DNA of 64,000 bases from an uncultured Prevotella sp. (GTDB lineage Bacteria > Bacteroidota > Bacteroidia > Bacteroidales > Bacteroidaceae), in NCBI GenBank assembly GCA_944320355.1, contig CALUHC010000022.1, positions 87,114 through 151,113 of the forward strand. Direction: 5' to 3'. The notes below the pieces were generated by a model. That model was given only the letters and a program-made list of their open reading frames with translations, made no database searches and was not told the DNA's origin. The translations under genes and the position numbers were made by a program. Of the stretch, positions 9,662-19,069 are shown one piece after another (position 1 is the stretch's first letter; each line of letters begins with the position of its first letter).

Positions 9662-11029
9662 TCATGCGTTTTCGTCGGCAGAGTCGTTTGCGGCAGGGGT
9701 CGCGGAGTCCACGGCCTGCAAGAGTTTTATGGCGTCCACATACTTGGCCATGCCCTCGGCCACGCGCTTGGCGTCGCGCATGGCCAGCACAACTGTTGAC
9801 GGGCGGTTCACCACGTCGCCGCCGGCAAACACGCCTTTGCGCGTGGTCATGCCGTAAGGGTTCTCGCGCGTGAGCACATATCCGCGCTCATCCACCTCTA
9901 TGCCCTTTGTGGTCGACACGATGCGGCTGGCAGGCAGCGAGCCGATGGCCATGAGAACCTTGTCCGCTTTCTCTATGCGCCGCTCGCCGCCGTGCTCTAT
10001 CACGACTCCGCTGAGCACGCCGTTGTAGTCAAGTATCTCCACTATGCTCGACTCCCAGTTGAACTTCACGCCTTCCTCCACGGCTTCCTCATACTCCGAG
10101 CGCAGCGCACTCATGTCGTTTATGGTGCGGTGATAGACAATCTCCACGTCCTTGGCTCCCATGCGTATGGCCGTGCGGGCGGCGTCCATGGCTGTGTTCC
10201 CGCATCCGATGACGAACACGCGGTCGCCCTCATGCACGGGCACGTCCTCGCGGGCTATGCTGCCCTCGTGGTAGAGGCTGACCTTTCGCAGGAAGTAGAC
10301 GGCCTGGCGCACTCCGCGCAGGTTGCGCCCCGGGATGTCGGGCTTGCGTGGCTTCACGGTGCCGGTGCCCATGAATATGGCGTCGAAGCCTCGCTCGAAG
10401 AGCTGGTCGATGTTGATGTCGGTGCCCACGGTGATGTTGCAGTGGAACACCACGCCCAGTTCCTCTATCTTTTTTATCTCGCGGCGCACCACGTCTTTGG
10501 GCAGGCGGTATTCCGGTATGCCGAACATGAGCACTCCTCCCGGCTCCGGTTCCATTTCCAGCACCTCCACGTTGAAGCCCATGCGGGCCAGGTCGCCGGC
10601 TATTGTCAGCCCCGCCGGCCCTGAGCCTATCACGGCCACGCGGCCGCGGGTCTTCGGTTGCAGCTTCTCGCGTATCAGGCTCATGTCTCCGTCGAAGTCG
10701 GCTATGAAGCGTTCGAGCTTGCCCACGTGTATGCCTTCGCCCTTCTTGGCGAGCACGCAGTGGCCTTCGCACTGCTTCTCGTGTGGGCACACGCGGCCGC
10801 AAACGGCCGGCAGGTTGCTCTTGTCGTTGATTATCTTCATGGCGTTGCCGAAGTTTCCCTTCGATATTTCGTGAATCCAGTCGGGGATGTCTTGGCTGAT
10901 GGGGCATCCCTTGCTGCACTGCGGGACCTTGCAGTGCAGGCAGCGCTTGGCCTCGTTGATGGCTTCGAGGATGGAATATCCCTCGTTCACTTCGTGGAAT
11001 AAGTCTTTCTGATCCAGCTCTCTTTCCAT
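9662..11029 (-). CDS. gltA: GltD-like NADPH-dependent glutamate synthase / oxidoreductase subunit
   Basis: FAD- and NAD(P)-binding oxidoreductase of the glutamate synthase small-subunit family (often named gltA in anaerobes), 455 residues. An N-terminal Fe-S domain has cysteines in CLHCKVPQCSKGCP and CGRVCPHEKQCEGHC. The FAD motif VAVIGSGPAGLTIAGDLA lies near residue 130, a GxPEYRLPKDVVRREI segment follows, and a second dinucleotide motif VFVIGCGNTAMDAARTA lies near 265. No glutamate synthase large subunit or NfnA partner lies beside it, so it could be the stand-alone archaeal/anaerobe type, or an NfnB/SudA-like electron-bifurcation partner. Its promoter matches the Bacteroidota consensus well. 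Confidence 0.85.
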   Translation of the reverse strand: MERELDQKDLFHEVNEGYSILEAINEAKRCLHCKVPQCSKGCPISQDIPDWIHEISKGNFGNAMKIINDKSNLPAVCGRVCPHEKQCEGHCVLAKKGEGIHVGKLERFIADFDGDMSLIREKLQPKTRGRVAVIGSGPAGLTIAGDLARMGFNVEVLEMEPEPGGVLMFGIPEYRLPKDVVRREIKKIEELGVVFHCNITVGTDINIDQLFERGFDAIFMGTGTVKPRKPDIPGRNLRGVRQAVYFLRKVSLYHEGSIAREDVPVHEGDRVFVIGCGNTAMDAARTAIRMGAKDVEIVYHRTINDMSALRSEYEEAVEEGVKFNWESSIVEILDYNGVLSGVVIEHGGERRIEKADKVLMAIGSLPASRIVSTTKGIEVDERGYVLTRENPYGMTTRKGVFAGGDVVNRPSTVVLAMRDAKRVAEGMAKYVDAIKLLQAVDSATPAANDSADENA

Positions 11030-11073
11030 ATCTTAAAGTAGTTTATTTGGTTACTATGGCGATATATATACCG

Positions 11074-11104
11074 CAAAGATACGTTAACTTTGACATTCTG
11101 CAAA
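11074..11104 (-). promoter_or_regulatory. Consensus promoter of the GltD-like gene
   Basis: On the - strand TTTG (11101-11104) is followed after 19 bp by TATCTTTG (11074-11081). This is a good match to the Bacteroidota -33/-7 promoter, about 45 bp ahead of the start codon at 11029. Confidence 0.75.
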
Positions 11105-11144
11105 ATAATCGTTGGCTTTTATTTCACAACCGGCATATTTAGCG

Positions 11145-11152
11145 TACCTTTG
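11145..11152 (+). promoter_or_regulatory. Probable -7 box for aroB
   Basis: TACCTTTG fits the -7 consensus TAnnTTTG about 90 bp before the chosen aroB start. The two divergent promoters (this and the GltD-like one) lie within 80 bp. Confidence 0.6.
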
Positions 11153-11242
11153 CAGGGGATAAGCAGCACTCGGGTAACGGCGGGCAAGTCCGCTTTCAGC
11201 CCGTTTGCGCTGGCATTGCAACCACACAAACGCAACAGATAT

Positions 11243-12295
11243 ATGCAGAAACAAACTATCGTAATATCCGACGACATTGGCCGCTCGCTGGCCGATGCCA
11301 TCGCCGAATGCCCTCACGACCGCCTCTTCGCGCTCGCCGACGAGACCACGGCGCGGCTCTGCCTGCCCGTGGCGCGCCGCTGCGGGGCCATGGCCTCGGC
11401 GCCGCTGATAACCATACCGGCCACCGACACCAACAAGACTCTCGACTCGCTGGCCCACGTGTGGGCTGAGCTGGGGCGGCTCGGGGCCACTCGCCACTCG
11501 CTGCTTGTCAACATTGGCGGTGGCATGGTGACCGACCTCGGGGGCTTTGCTGCCTCTACCTTCAAGCGCGGCATCAGCTACATAAACATCCCAACCACGC
11601 TGCTTGCCATGGTCGACGCGTCGGTGGGAGGCAAGACAGGCATCAACTTCGGCGGGCTGAAGAACGAGGTGGGCGTGTTCAGCAACGCCCGCAGCGTGAT
11701 TCTGGACACCGAGTTCCTGCGCACCATGGATGCCGCCAACCTGCGATCGGGCTACGCCGAGATGCTGAAGCACGGCCTCATCAGCAGCGAGAGCGCGTGG
11801 GCCGACCTACTGTCGTTCGACCTCGACAGCCCAGACCTCGGCCGACTGCGCCAGATGGTGGCCGACTCCGTGAGGGTGAAGGAGCGCATAGTGGAGCAGG
11901 ACCCAACGGAGCAGGGCCTGCGCAAGGCTCTCAACCTGGGCCACACGGCCGGCCACGCCTTCGAGTCGCTGGCTCTCAGCCGCCGCCCTGTGCTCCACGG
12001 ATATGCCGTGGCATACGGACTGGTGTGCGAACTCTACCTGAGCGCGGTCAAGGCCGGATTCCCCACCGACAAGATGCGCCAGACCGTGAGCTTCGTAAAC
12101 GCCAACTACGGCAAGATGGACATCACCTGCGACGACTATCCAGCGCTCTACGAGCTTATGACCCACGACAAGAAGAACACCGCCGGCACAATAAACTTCA
12201 CGCTGCTCGGCGGCATCGGCGACATAAGGATAAACCAGACGGCTACGAAGGAAGAGATTTTCGAGGCCCTCGACTTCTACCGCGAGAGCAACTGA
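11243..12295 (+). CDS. aroB: 3-dehydroquinate synthase
   Basis: Second step of the shikimate pathway, converting DAHP to 3-dehydroquinate with NAD+ and a divalent metal. It has 350 residues from ATG 11243; the frame is open upstream to 11090, but that stretch includes the probable promoter and does not resemble AroB. Visible motifs are the NAD-binding GGGMVTDLGGFAASTFKRG (about residue 92), PTTLLAMVDASVGGKTG (about 118), the metal ligand region RSGYAEMLKHGLI and NLGHTAGHAFE. Chorismate made through this pathway also feeds the menaquinone genes that lie just downstream on the opposite strand. Confidence 0.95.
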   Translation: MQKQTIVISDDIGRSLADAIAECPHDRLFALADETTARLCLPVARRCGAMASAPLITIPATDTNKTLDSLAHVWAELGRLGATRHSLLVNIGGGMVTDLGGFAASTFKRGISYINIPTTLLAMVDASVGGKTGINFGGLKNEVGVFSNARSVILDTEFLRTMDAANLRSGYAEMLKHGLISSESAWADLLSFDLDSPDLGRLRQMVADSVRVKERIVEQDPTEQGLRKALNLGHTAGHAFESLALSRRPVLHGYAVAYGLVCELYLSAVKAGFPTDKMRQTVSFVNANYGKMDITCDDYPALYELMTHDKKNTAGTINFTLLGGIGDIRINQTATKEEIFEALDFYRESN

Positions 12296-12365
12296 CGGCC
12301 CGCTCGTGGGTGTGCTCGTGGGCAGCGGGCCATCCGCCCGGAAGCGTATCAAAAATCAAGGGCTG

Positions 12366-12467
12366 CCGTTTCGTCGTGCAATATGTGCCGTTTCGTGACG
12401 CGAAACGGCACGTTTCATCATGCAAAACGGGTCGTTTCGCACTGCGAAACGACCCGTTTTGCAACCC
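12366..12467. repeat. Repeat family D core (palindrome array), copy 2
   Basis: Array of alternating palindromes, for example CCGTTTCGTGACGCGAAACGG, GAAACGGCACGTTTC and CGTTTCGCACTGCGAAACG. It sits between the convergent aroB and menE genes. Short similarity to other copies continues to the right (the segment starting at CCCCACTGATTG). Confidence 0.7.
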
Positions 12468-12540
12468 CACTGATTGTCAGCGATTTACAGAGGCGGCGCG
12501 AGCCTTGTGCCGTGTGGCAAAAAACAAAGTCGCCCCGGCG

Positions 12541-13530
12541 CTATCCCGCCTCGCGTGCGGCCTCATCGGCGGCCATGCGCTCGGCCTCCTTGCGGGCGGG
12601 CTTGCCCGTGCCGGTCAGCGGGAGGCGGCTCACGGCCATATAGTGGCGCGGCTGCCAGTAGCGCGGCAGCACGGCGCGGCAGGCAGCCTCGGCCTCGGCC
12701 GTGCCGGCGGCCTGCACCATCAGCACCACGGCCTCGCCCAGCCGTGGGTCGCGCCGCTTGGTTATCATGAACGGGGCGGCTATATGCGGGGCGAGCATTC
12801 GCTCCACCTCCTCGGCCTGTATCTTTATGCCGCCGCTGCAGATGACGTTGTCCTTGCGCCCGATGATGCGGAAGCGGCGGCCGTCGGAGTCCAGGCGGGC
12901 AATGTCGTTGGTGGTTATCGTGGCCTCGCACACGGCCGGAGCGTCGATGACAAGGCAGCCCTCGGCCGACAGGCTGACGCTGACGCCGCTGAAGGGTGTG
13001 TACCACTGGCTCGCCCCGGGGCCGCTGAGGCGGCGCAGTGCTATGTGCGACAGCGTCTCGGTCATGCCGTAGGTGCTCCACACGGCGTTGGGGAAGCCGC
13101 GCAGCCTGTCGGCCATGGCCTCATCGACAGCACCGCCGCCAATGATGAGGTGGCGCACGGAGCGCAGCAACTCGCACTCGCGCTCTACCTGCAGCGAGCC
13201 ATACACCTGCATGGGTACCATGGCGGCAAACACGGGCGGAACCGAAAGACCGGCCAAGGGATGGCCCGACGGCGGCACGCAGACCAGCCGCAGGCCGCAC
13301 ACCTCGGCGCGCACCACCACCATCTTGCCCGCTATGTAGTCCAGAGGCATGCACAGCAGGGCGGTGTCGCCCCGGCGCAGGCCGAGAAAGGAGCACGTGA
13401 TGCGGGCCGAGGCGGCCATGCGCCGCTTCTCCACCCACAGGGGCTTGGGGCTGCCCGTTGACCCGCTGGTGTGCACAAGCACACGAGGGGCGGGGCTGCG
13501 CCACTCTGCCAGAAACTCCTCTACGGTCAT
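12541..13530 (-). CDS. menE: o-succinylbenzoate-CoA ligase
   Basis: AMP-forming ligase that activates o-succinylbenzoate with CoA in menaquinone synthesis. The start ATG at 13530 overlaps the TGA of menC (ATGA arrangement), giving 329 residues, which is short for the family. Signature segments are VHTSGSTGSPKPLWVEK (P-loop, about residue 21), the substrate/adenylate motif YGMTET and the C-terminal lid region GRKDNVICSGGIKIQAEEVE and LPLTGTGKPARKE with the catalytic lysine. The N-terminal subdomain is abbreviated relative to full acyl-CoA synthetases, apparently a natural trait of this MenE type and not a truncation, because the overlap with menC fixes the start. Last gene of the men cluster. 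Confidence 0.92.
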   Translation of the reverse strand: MTVEEFLAEWRSPAPRVLVHTSGSTGSPKPLWVEKRRMAASARITCSFLGLRRGDTALLCMPLDYIAGKMVVVRAEVCGLRLVCVPPSGHPLAGLSVPPVFAAMVPMQVYGSLQVERECELLRSVRHLIIGGGAVDEAMADRLRGFPNAVWSTYGMTETLSHIALRRLSGPGASQWYTPFSGVSVSLSAEGCLVIDAPAVCEATITTNDIARLDSDGRRFRIIGRKDNVICSGGIKIQAEEVERMLAPHIAAPFMITKRRDPRLGEAVVLMVQAAGTAEAEAACRAVLPRYWQPRHYMAVSRLPLTGTGKPARKEAERMAADEAAREAG

Positions 13531-14570
13531 AGCCCCGGATTGAACCATAGCGCGTCCTTCCTTATCTCTATCGGCATGGCCACGTTGTCGGTGTAGAGCA
13601 GGCCCGTGCCGAGGCCCTGCGCCATGGTGATATGGTCGCCATATACGTGGGCGGCGAGCTGAGCCACGGCGTTGAGGCCCACGTTGCTCTCCAGCGCGCT
13701 GGTTATCCACGAGCCAATGTCGCGCCACCGCGCCATGCGCACCCATTCCTCCACGCCGCGCATCCCGCCGTGGAGCGACGGCTTCAGCACTATGTAGGCC
13801 GGCTTTATGATGTTGAGCAGCTCCTCCTTCGTGGTCGGGTCGTTGACCCCGATGAGCTCCTCGTCGAGAGCTATGGGCAGCGGCGCGTCGCGGCAGAGCG
13901 CCGCCATGTCGCCCCAGCGGCGCGTGCGTATGGGCTGCTCGATGGAGTGCACGGCATACTGCGACAGCAGCTCCAGCTTGTACAGTGCCTCGTCTATGGC
14001 GAAGGCGCAGTTGGCGTCGAGGCGTATCTGCATGGTGCGGTGCGAGAAGCGGTCGCGAATGCGCTTCAGCAAGTCCAGCTCGGCATCGAAATCTATCGCG
14101 CCTATCTTCAGCTTTATGCACGTGAAGCCCTGCTCTATCTTCTGCTCCATGCGGGCCAGCATCTCGTCGTGCGAGCCCATCCACACCAGGCCGTTGATGG
14201 GTATTCCCTCCTCGCCGCGGCTGAATGCCGTGTCGAACAGTGCGGCCGAGCCGGCGTTGAAGCTGCGCATGGCCGTCTCCAGGCCGAAGAGCATAGACGG
14301 ATAGTCTTCCATGGCGGCGTAGTCAATCTCGCCTTCCCGCTCCAGCCTGTCGCAGAAAGCGCGCAGCCGGCTCTCATAATCCGGCACGGCGTCGCAGCTG
14401 AGGTCGGGCAGCGGGGCGCATTCGCCCACGCCGCGTCGGCCCGGCCGGCCTGGCGAGGTCAACTCGATGAACCACGACACGCGCTCGGTGTAGACCCCGC
14501 GCGAGGTGCCGGCCGGCTGCTTGAAGTGCAGCGTGCGCGGCGTAATCTTTATTTCAAACTTCTTTTCCAT
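13527..14570 (-). CDS. menC: o-succinylbenzoate synthase
   Basis: Enolase-superfamily dehydratase converting SHCHC to o-succinylbenzoate. It has 347 residues from ATG 14570; the upstream 24 codons of open frame are Phe/Tyr-rich and do not look like protein. Visible catalytic features are the lysine in CIKLKIGAIDFDAEL, metal ligands in LDANCAF, SIEQPI and DEELIGV, and the second catalytic lysine in VLKPSLHGGM. It overlaps menE by 4 bp, so the two are translationally coupled. A stretch of direct repeats separates it from menB. Confidence 0.92.
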   Translation of the reverse strand: MEKKFEIKITPRTLHFKQPAGTSRGVYTERVSWFIELTSPGRPGRRGVGECAPLPDLSCDAVPDYESRLRAFCDRLEREGEIDYAAMEDYPSMLFGLETAMRSFNAGSAALFDTAFSRGEEGIPINGLVWMGSHDEMLARMEQKIEQGFTCIKLKIGAIDFDAELDLLKRIRDRFSHRTMQIRLDANCAFAIDEALYKLELLSQYAVHSIEQPIRTRRWGDMAALCRDAPLPIALDEELIGVNDPTTKEELLNIIKPAYIVLKPSLHGGMRGVEEWVRMARWRDIGSWITSALESNVGLNAVAQLAAHVYGDHITMAQGLGTGLLYTDNVAMPIEIRKDALWFNPGL

Positions 14571-14754
14571 CTTATAAAGGTAAAAAGGTAAAAAAGTAAA
14601 GAGGTAAAAAGCCATGCGGCAGAATGCGCAGAAGTCCACCAAACTTCCACAGGGGGAGGCTCAGACTGCGCGATTAGCAAAGCACTTGTCCTCTAACTCC
14701 TCAGCGGAGTGCAACGAAGCGATAATTTCCTCTAACTTCTTTAACTCCCTAAGA

Positions 14755-14913
14755 GCATTTGTCTGAACTCCTGCAACTACCGAACTCCTGACTACTGAAC
14801 AATCGTCCGCACTCCTGCCTCCAGTCTCCAGCCTCCTTACAAAGCATTTGTCTGAACTCCTGCAACTACTGAACTCCTGACTACTGAACAATCGTCCGCA
14901 CTCCTGCCTCCAG
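14755..14913. repeat. 70-bp direct repeat, two copies, between menB and menC
   Basis: The segment at 14755-14824 recurs at 14844-14913 with about one mismatch; both start with GCATTTGTCTGAACTCCTGC and end in CTCCTGCCTCCAG. The unit plus spacer is 89 bp. Related shorter motifs (CTCCTAACT/CTCCTG-type) precede them from about 14690. No coding potential is visible. It fills most of the 348-bp gap between menC and menB. Confidence 0.8.
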
Positions 14914-14918
14914 CTTCC

Positions 14919-15746
14919 TTATGGCAACTTGGGATATTTCTTGAAGTCTGGCTTGCGTTTTTCGAGGAAAGCGCGGCCGCCCTCCTGCGCCTCGTCGAGG
15001 AAGTAGTAGAGCATTGTGGCGTCGCCCGCCAGCTCCTGTATGCCCGCCTGGCCGTCAAGCTCGGCGTTCAGCCCTGCCTTGATCATGCGCAGGGCCAGCG
15101 GACTGCGCTCCATCATCGTCTCGGCCCACTCCACGCACTCGTCCTCAAGGCGGTCGAGCGGCACCACCTTGTTCACCAAGCCCATGCGCTCGGCCTCCTC
15201 CGCGCTGTACTGGCGGCACAGGAACCATATCTCGCGCGCCTTCTTCTGCCCCACGATGCGGGCAAGATAGCTTGCGCCGAAGCCCGCGTCGAACGAGCCA
15301 ACCTTAGGTCCTGTCTGCCCGAAGATGGCGTTCTCGCTCGCGATGGTGAGGTCGCACACAAGGTGGAGCACGTGGCCGCCGCCGATGGCATAGCCGTTCA
15401 CCATGGCGATGACTGGCTTGGGCAGGCGGCGTATCTGCATCTGCACATCGAGGACGTTGAGCCGCGGCACACCGTCCTCGCCCACATAGCCGCCCCGGCC
15501 CTTCACGTTCATGTCGCCGCCCGAGCAGAATGCCTTGTCGCCCGCGCCGGTGAGTATCACCACGCCAATGCGCTGCGCCTCGCGGCACCATGCCAGCGCA
15601 CGCCCCATCTCCCACGTGGTGCGCGGCGTGAAGGCGTTGCGGTAGCGCGGCCGGTTGATGGTTATCTTCGCAATTCCGCCGTATTCCTCAAACAGTATCT
15701 CCTTAAAGTCAAACCCCTCGATGGGCTTCCATTCTCTTTTTCCCAT
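14919..15746 (-). CDS. menB: 1,4-dihydroxy-2-naphthoyl-CoA synthase
   Basis: Crotonase-fold ring-closing enzyme of menaquinone synthesis, 275 residues, the usual length. Visible motifs are [17 protein letters not shown] near the N-terminus, the oxyanion-hole segment [34 protein letters not shown] and the MenB-typical [22 protein letters not shown]. The C-terminal tail [10 protein letters not shown] matches the family. It starts a second transcription unit: a terminator lies upstream after menD, and a promoter-like TACCTTTG lies about 80 bp before the start. Confidence 0.95.
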   Translation of the reverse strand: MGKREWKPIEGFDFKEILFEEYGGIAKITINRPRYRNAFTPRTTWEMGRALAWCREAQRIGVVILTGAGDKAFCSGGDMNVKGRGGYVGEDGVPRLNVLDVQMQIRRLPKPVIAMVNGYAIGGGHVLHLVCDLTIASENAIFGQTGPKVGSFDAGFGASYLARIVGQKKAREIWFLCRQYSAEEAERMGLVNKVVPLDRLEDECVEWAETMMERSPLALRMIKAGLNAELDGQAGIQELAGDATMLYYFLDEAQEGGRAFLEKRKPDFKKYPKLP

Positions 15747-15826
15747 ATATAAACCGTTTTCTATCTGTCATTTCAATCCACCAAAGGCCGCAACCCGGCC
15801 CATTGCCGGGCGCAGCTTAGCTTATG

Positions 15827-15834
15827 CAAAGGTA
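15827..15834 (-). promoter_or_regulatory. Probable -7 box for menB-menC-menE
   Basis: On the - strand it reads TACCTTTGCATAAGCTAAGC, a -7 box followed by a leader start resembling those of pepT and the men thioesterase gene. A small GC hairpin (GCCCGGCCCATTGCCGGGC region, about 15794-15812) follows in the leader. Confidence 0.6.
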
Positions 15835-16192
15835 ATGCAAATTTGGCGAACAGGGAAAGGCAATAGATGTTTTTGCATGGATATAATCCATAGTTGTGAA
15901 AAACAAAGTATGTTTCCATTGTCACTTAGGGATGTTTGGAAAGCCGATAGCAAACTCAAAAACGGGCATTCGGCAGTTTTGTGACCGATTTGGGTTAAAA
16001 GGAATCGTGACAAAAAACTTGACGTTAAAAGTCTATGGCATTTTTTGAATAGTTGACACCGACCTGCTGATTCGCATATCGCGCATACTGCAACACGACT
16101 TTTTCCACGATATTTCATGCTGCATAGCCAAGGCAGAACAAGGGCCTGCTGACAAAAAAGAAGACTGATCGGGAATAAATCAGAGCTAAAAA
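15835..16192. other. Non-coding gap inside the men cluster
   Basis: No convincing gene in the 532 bp between menB and menD. At about 15982-16000 there is a short match to the end of repeat family A (GACCGATTTGGGTT). The rest holds only promoter and terminator signals listed separately. Confidence 0.5.
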
Positions 16193-16237
16193 CAAATCCG
16201 CCTTTCAATGTTTCAGCGGCATTGGAAGGCGGATTTG
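16193..16237 (-). terminator. Intrinsic terminator after menD
   Basis: An 18-bp stem with one mismatch (16193-16210 with 16220-16237; arm CAAATCCGCCTTTCAATG) and a 9-base loop. On the - strand it is followed by TTTTTAGC, 40 bp after the menD stop, so it ends the thioesterase-menF-menD transcript. Confidence 0.85.
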
Positions 16238-16278
16238 ACATAGAATAACGCGCAAAACGCAACAAGAGAAATCACTAA

Positions 16279-17964
16279 TCACCGGCCCTCGCCAATCGTT
16301 CTGCGCAGCCTGCGGTAGTATTCCCGCATCGCGCGGCCGTCTTCATCAGCATCGGTGAACACTTCGAGGAGCATGGGGCGGTCCGACTGGCGGGTCATCA
16401 GCGTGACGATGCCGAGCTGCATCTCGGCCATATTGGCGGCGCGAAGATAGCCGATGTCGTTCTGGGTGCAGATGCCCCGTGAGTCGGCGTTATGGCCTGC
16501 GGCCACCATCGAGTCGCGTGCCGGACTGCCTTCGAGGCCGCGCAGGATGTGGAAGATGCCCCCGCAGCGGTTGTTGAGCAGCACTATGCGCAGGTTGCCG
16601 CGCAGCGACGTGTTCCAGAGTGCGTTCTGGTCGTAGAAGAAACTGAGGTCGCCGATGACGCAAAACACCACATCCGGCACCGCCACGGAGAAGCCTGCGG
16701 CTGCCGACAGCGACCCCTCAATGCCGTTAACGCCGCGGTTGCACCACACGTAGTGGCCCGCATAGATGTTGGCAAGGCGCACGGCCGAGCTGTTGGCATA
16801 GTGCACATGGAAGTCAGCCGGATAGTCGTCGAGCTGTTCCTCGAAATACTTTACCACCGCCATCTGCGAGAACGGCGGCTCAAAGTCGGCGCGGTTGGCC
16901 TCGGCCAGGGCCGCCAGGGCTGCCCAGCGGTCTATATATGCCTGACGCTGCGGCTGGTTTTCGCCGTCTGAAGCCAGCGACTCAAGCACACCGCTCACGC
17001 CGCCGAGGCTGCCGCAATCCACCACCCGGGCAAGGCTCATGGTGGGGTCGGCCGCCTGCGAGGCATCGGCAGAGAGCAGATAGGCTGGCGCACCGGCACG
17101 GCGCAGGAAGCCGCGCACGCGCTTGCTCACCACGGTATCGCCCGCATATACTGTCATGTCGGGCATCAGGGCGGCATCGTCGCCGATGGCATAGAGCACC
17201 TCGTCGGCAGGTATAGCCCCGCGGTCGCTGCCCAACGGCTCACTTATCACCACGGCACGGCGCGAAAGCCGGTCGATGAGCCGCCTGCCAACAACTCCGG
17301 GCGGCATCTGCCCGATGACCACCATCGGCCTCTCTGCACGCTCGAAAGCCTCTTCGAGCGCTTGGCAACGGCACGGGCTGTCGTCCAACGCCACGTGAGA
17401 GAAGCTGCGTTCGGCGGGCAGTTCGGCCACTGTGAAATCGAACAGCGGCTCGGTTATAGGCACGTTGATATGCACGGGAGCCGGCAGGCGTAGCGTGGCG
17501 AAGCTCAGAGCCTCGTTGACAAGACGGTTGCAGTGCCAGCGCGACACGGCATCGACAGGCTCGGGCAGGCTGACGGCACGGCGCACAAACCGCCCCAAGG
17601 CATCGCCCTGCGGCAGCGTCTGACCGTCGAGTTGGTCTATCCACGCCTGCGGACGGTCGGCCGAAACCACCACCAACGGCACGTGGCGATAGGCTGCCTC
17701 GGCCACGGCGGGCGCAAGGTTGAGCAGGGCCGAGCCTGAGGTGACGCACACCACGACAGGCCGACCCGTGGCCAGCGCGATGCCGAGAGCCACGAAGCCC
17801 GCCGAACGCTCGTCGGTGACGGGCACGCACCTCACCGTGCCGCACTCGTTGAGATTGTGCACTATTGGCGCGTTGCGACTGCCCGGGCACACCACGGCAT
17901 CACTTATGCCGTGCGCCACGAGCAGTGCGGTGAGTATGTTTACGTTTTCTTTGTTGCTATACAT
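16279..17964 (-). CDS. menD: SEPHCHC synthase (thiamine-dependent)
   Basis: 2-succinyl-5-enolpyruvyl-6-hydroxy-3-cyclohexene-1-carboxylate synthase, a ThDP enzyme joining isochorismate and 2-oxoglutarate; 561 residues. N-terminal PYR domain motifs are VVCPGSRNAPIVHNL and PVTDERSAGFVALGIA with the conserved catalytic Glu, then TSGSALLNLAPAVAEA. The C-terminal PP domain has RGVNGIEGSLSAAAGF and a ThDP-Mg motif GDLSFFYDQNALWN with LLNNRCGGIFH. The start ATG at 17964 overlaps the menF stop by 8 bp, implying coupling. Terminator 40 bp downstream. Confidence 0.96.
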   Translation of the reverse strand: MYSNKENVNILTALLVAHGISDAVVCPGSRNAPIVHNLNECGTVRCVPVTDERSAGFVALGIALATGRPVVVCVTSGSALLNLAPAVAEAAYRHVPLVVVSADRPQAWIDQLDGQTLPQGDALGRFVRRAVSLPEPVDAVSRWHCNRLVNEALSFATLRLPAPVHINVPITEPLFDFTVAELPAERSFSHVALDDSPCRCQALEEAFERAERPMVVIGQMPPGVVGRRLIDRLSRRAVVISEPLGSDRGAIPADEVLYAIGDDAALMPDMTVYAGDTVVSKRVRGFLRRAGAPAYLLSADASQAADPTMSLARVVDCGSLGGVSGVLESLASDGENQPQRQAYIDRWAALAALAEANRADFEPPFSQMAVVKYFEEQLDDYPADFHVHYANSSAVRLANIYAGHYVWCNRGVNGIEGSLSAAAGFSVAVPDVVFCVIGDLSFFYDQNALWNTSLRGNLRIVLLNNRCGGIFHILRGLEGSPARDSMVAAGHNADSRGICTQNDIGYLRAANMAEMQLGIVTLMTRQSDRPMLLEVFTDADEDGRAMREYYRRLRRTIGEGR

Positions 17965-19069
17965 CTGGCTTTCTGTCCTGATAACTGTAGTCTATTGCTT
18001 CGCCGAGCACGCGGCGCATGGTTTCCATCTTGGCCTCGGTTTCCAGCCATTCGTGCTCCTCCACGCTGTCGGCGAGCAGTCCGCCGCCGGCGTACAGATG
18101 GCAGCGGTCGCCGCAAACGGACATACAGCGCAGCGAGACATAGAGATGTGTGTCGCCGCCGATGCCCAACGGCCCCATGAAGCCGCTGTAATAGCTGCGC
18201 GGCGACGGCTCACAGGCCTGCAGAAAACCGTAAGCATCGGCCTTGGGCAGTCCGCAGACGGCGGGTGTGGGGTGCAAGGCCTGCACCACCGCGCCGACAC
18301 CTATACCCTTGGCGAGGCCGAACTCGAAGTCGCTGCGCAGGTGGACCACATCACCGGCGCGCACCGTGTGTGCCTCGCCACGGCTGATATAGGAAACCAG
18401 CGGCCGCAGAGCGTCTTCTATATAGTCGGCCACGAGGCGTTGCTCGCGGCGGTTCTTGTCGTCCCAGGCAGGTCCGCCGGCGACCTGTCCGCCGGGCGCT
18501 GGCGGACAATCAAAGCCGAGACCGCTGCCACTGAGGCGCATAGTGCCGGCCAAGGCCATTGTGCGCCATCGCCCGCCGTCGCCACTGAGCAGTATCTCGG
18601 GCGTGGCAGCGAGCCATGTGCCGCAGCGTTCGGCCTCGACAAGGGTCACAAACATTCGTGGATACAGCCGGCAGGCGCGGCGGAACAGTTGCTCCGCCTC
18701 CACCCGCCTGGCCATGCGTTCCGTTGCCCGGCGCGCCAGCACCAGCTTGTCGAATCGCCTGCCGACGAGCTGCGCGTGGCACCGCGCAAAGCTCTCTGCG
18801 TAGCTCCTGCGGTCGCGTTCCTCCTCGTCAGCCGTCCGCAGTGTCCGCCCCGCCATCTCCGTTTCCGCTTCCACAGGGCGCGTCTCCACGCGGTCGGGGC
18901 GCAACAGTAGCATCGGCTCGCCGTCAGTAGTGGCAAACGGCGCGATGACAAAGCCCTCGCGCCCGTCGAGCGCGGCCATCGATGCAAGTTCCTCGGGCTG
19001 CCCATAGGTTTGTTCCACCACCGTATAAGTCTCGGAGTATGGCAGCCTGAACAGTGCGCGCGCTGTCAT
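17957..19069 (-). CDS. menF: isochorismate synthase
   Basis: Chorismate-binding enzyme converting chorismate to isochorismate, the entry step to menaquinone. It has 370 residues. Typical C-terminal chorismate-binding motifs are HPTPAVCGLPKADAYGFLQA, a YYSGFMGPLG segment and LYAGGGLLADSVEEHEWLET. The central RFDKLVLARRATERMA segment contains the lysine proposed as the general base in this family. Start ATG 19069 overlaps the stop of the upstream hotdog gene by 4 bp (ATGA), and the end overlaps menD by 8 bp, so the three genes form a tight operon. Confidence 0.93.
   Translation of the reverse strand: MTARALFRLPYSETYTVVEQTYGQPEELASMAALDGREGFVIAPFATTDGEPMLLLRPDRVETRPVEAETEMAGRTLRTADEEERDRRSYAESFARCHAQLVGRRFDKLVLARRATERMARRVEAEQLFRRACRLYPRMFVTLVEAERCGTWLAATPEILLSGDGGRWRTMALAGTMRLSGSGLGFDCPPAPGGQVAGGPAWDDKNRREQRLVADYIEDALRPLVSYISRGEAHTVRAGDVVHLRSDFEFGLAKGIGVGAVVQALHPTPAVCGLPKADAYGFLQACEPSPRSYYSGFMGPLGIGGDTHLYVSLRCMSVCGDRCHLYAGGGLLADSVEEHEWLETEAKMETMRRVLGEAIDYSYQDRKPDV

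Noticed and set aside
15747-16278. Missing gene in the men cluster between menB and menD
   Set aside because: No reading frame with start and family features; the gap contains a terminator and a promoter.
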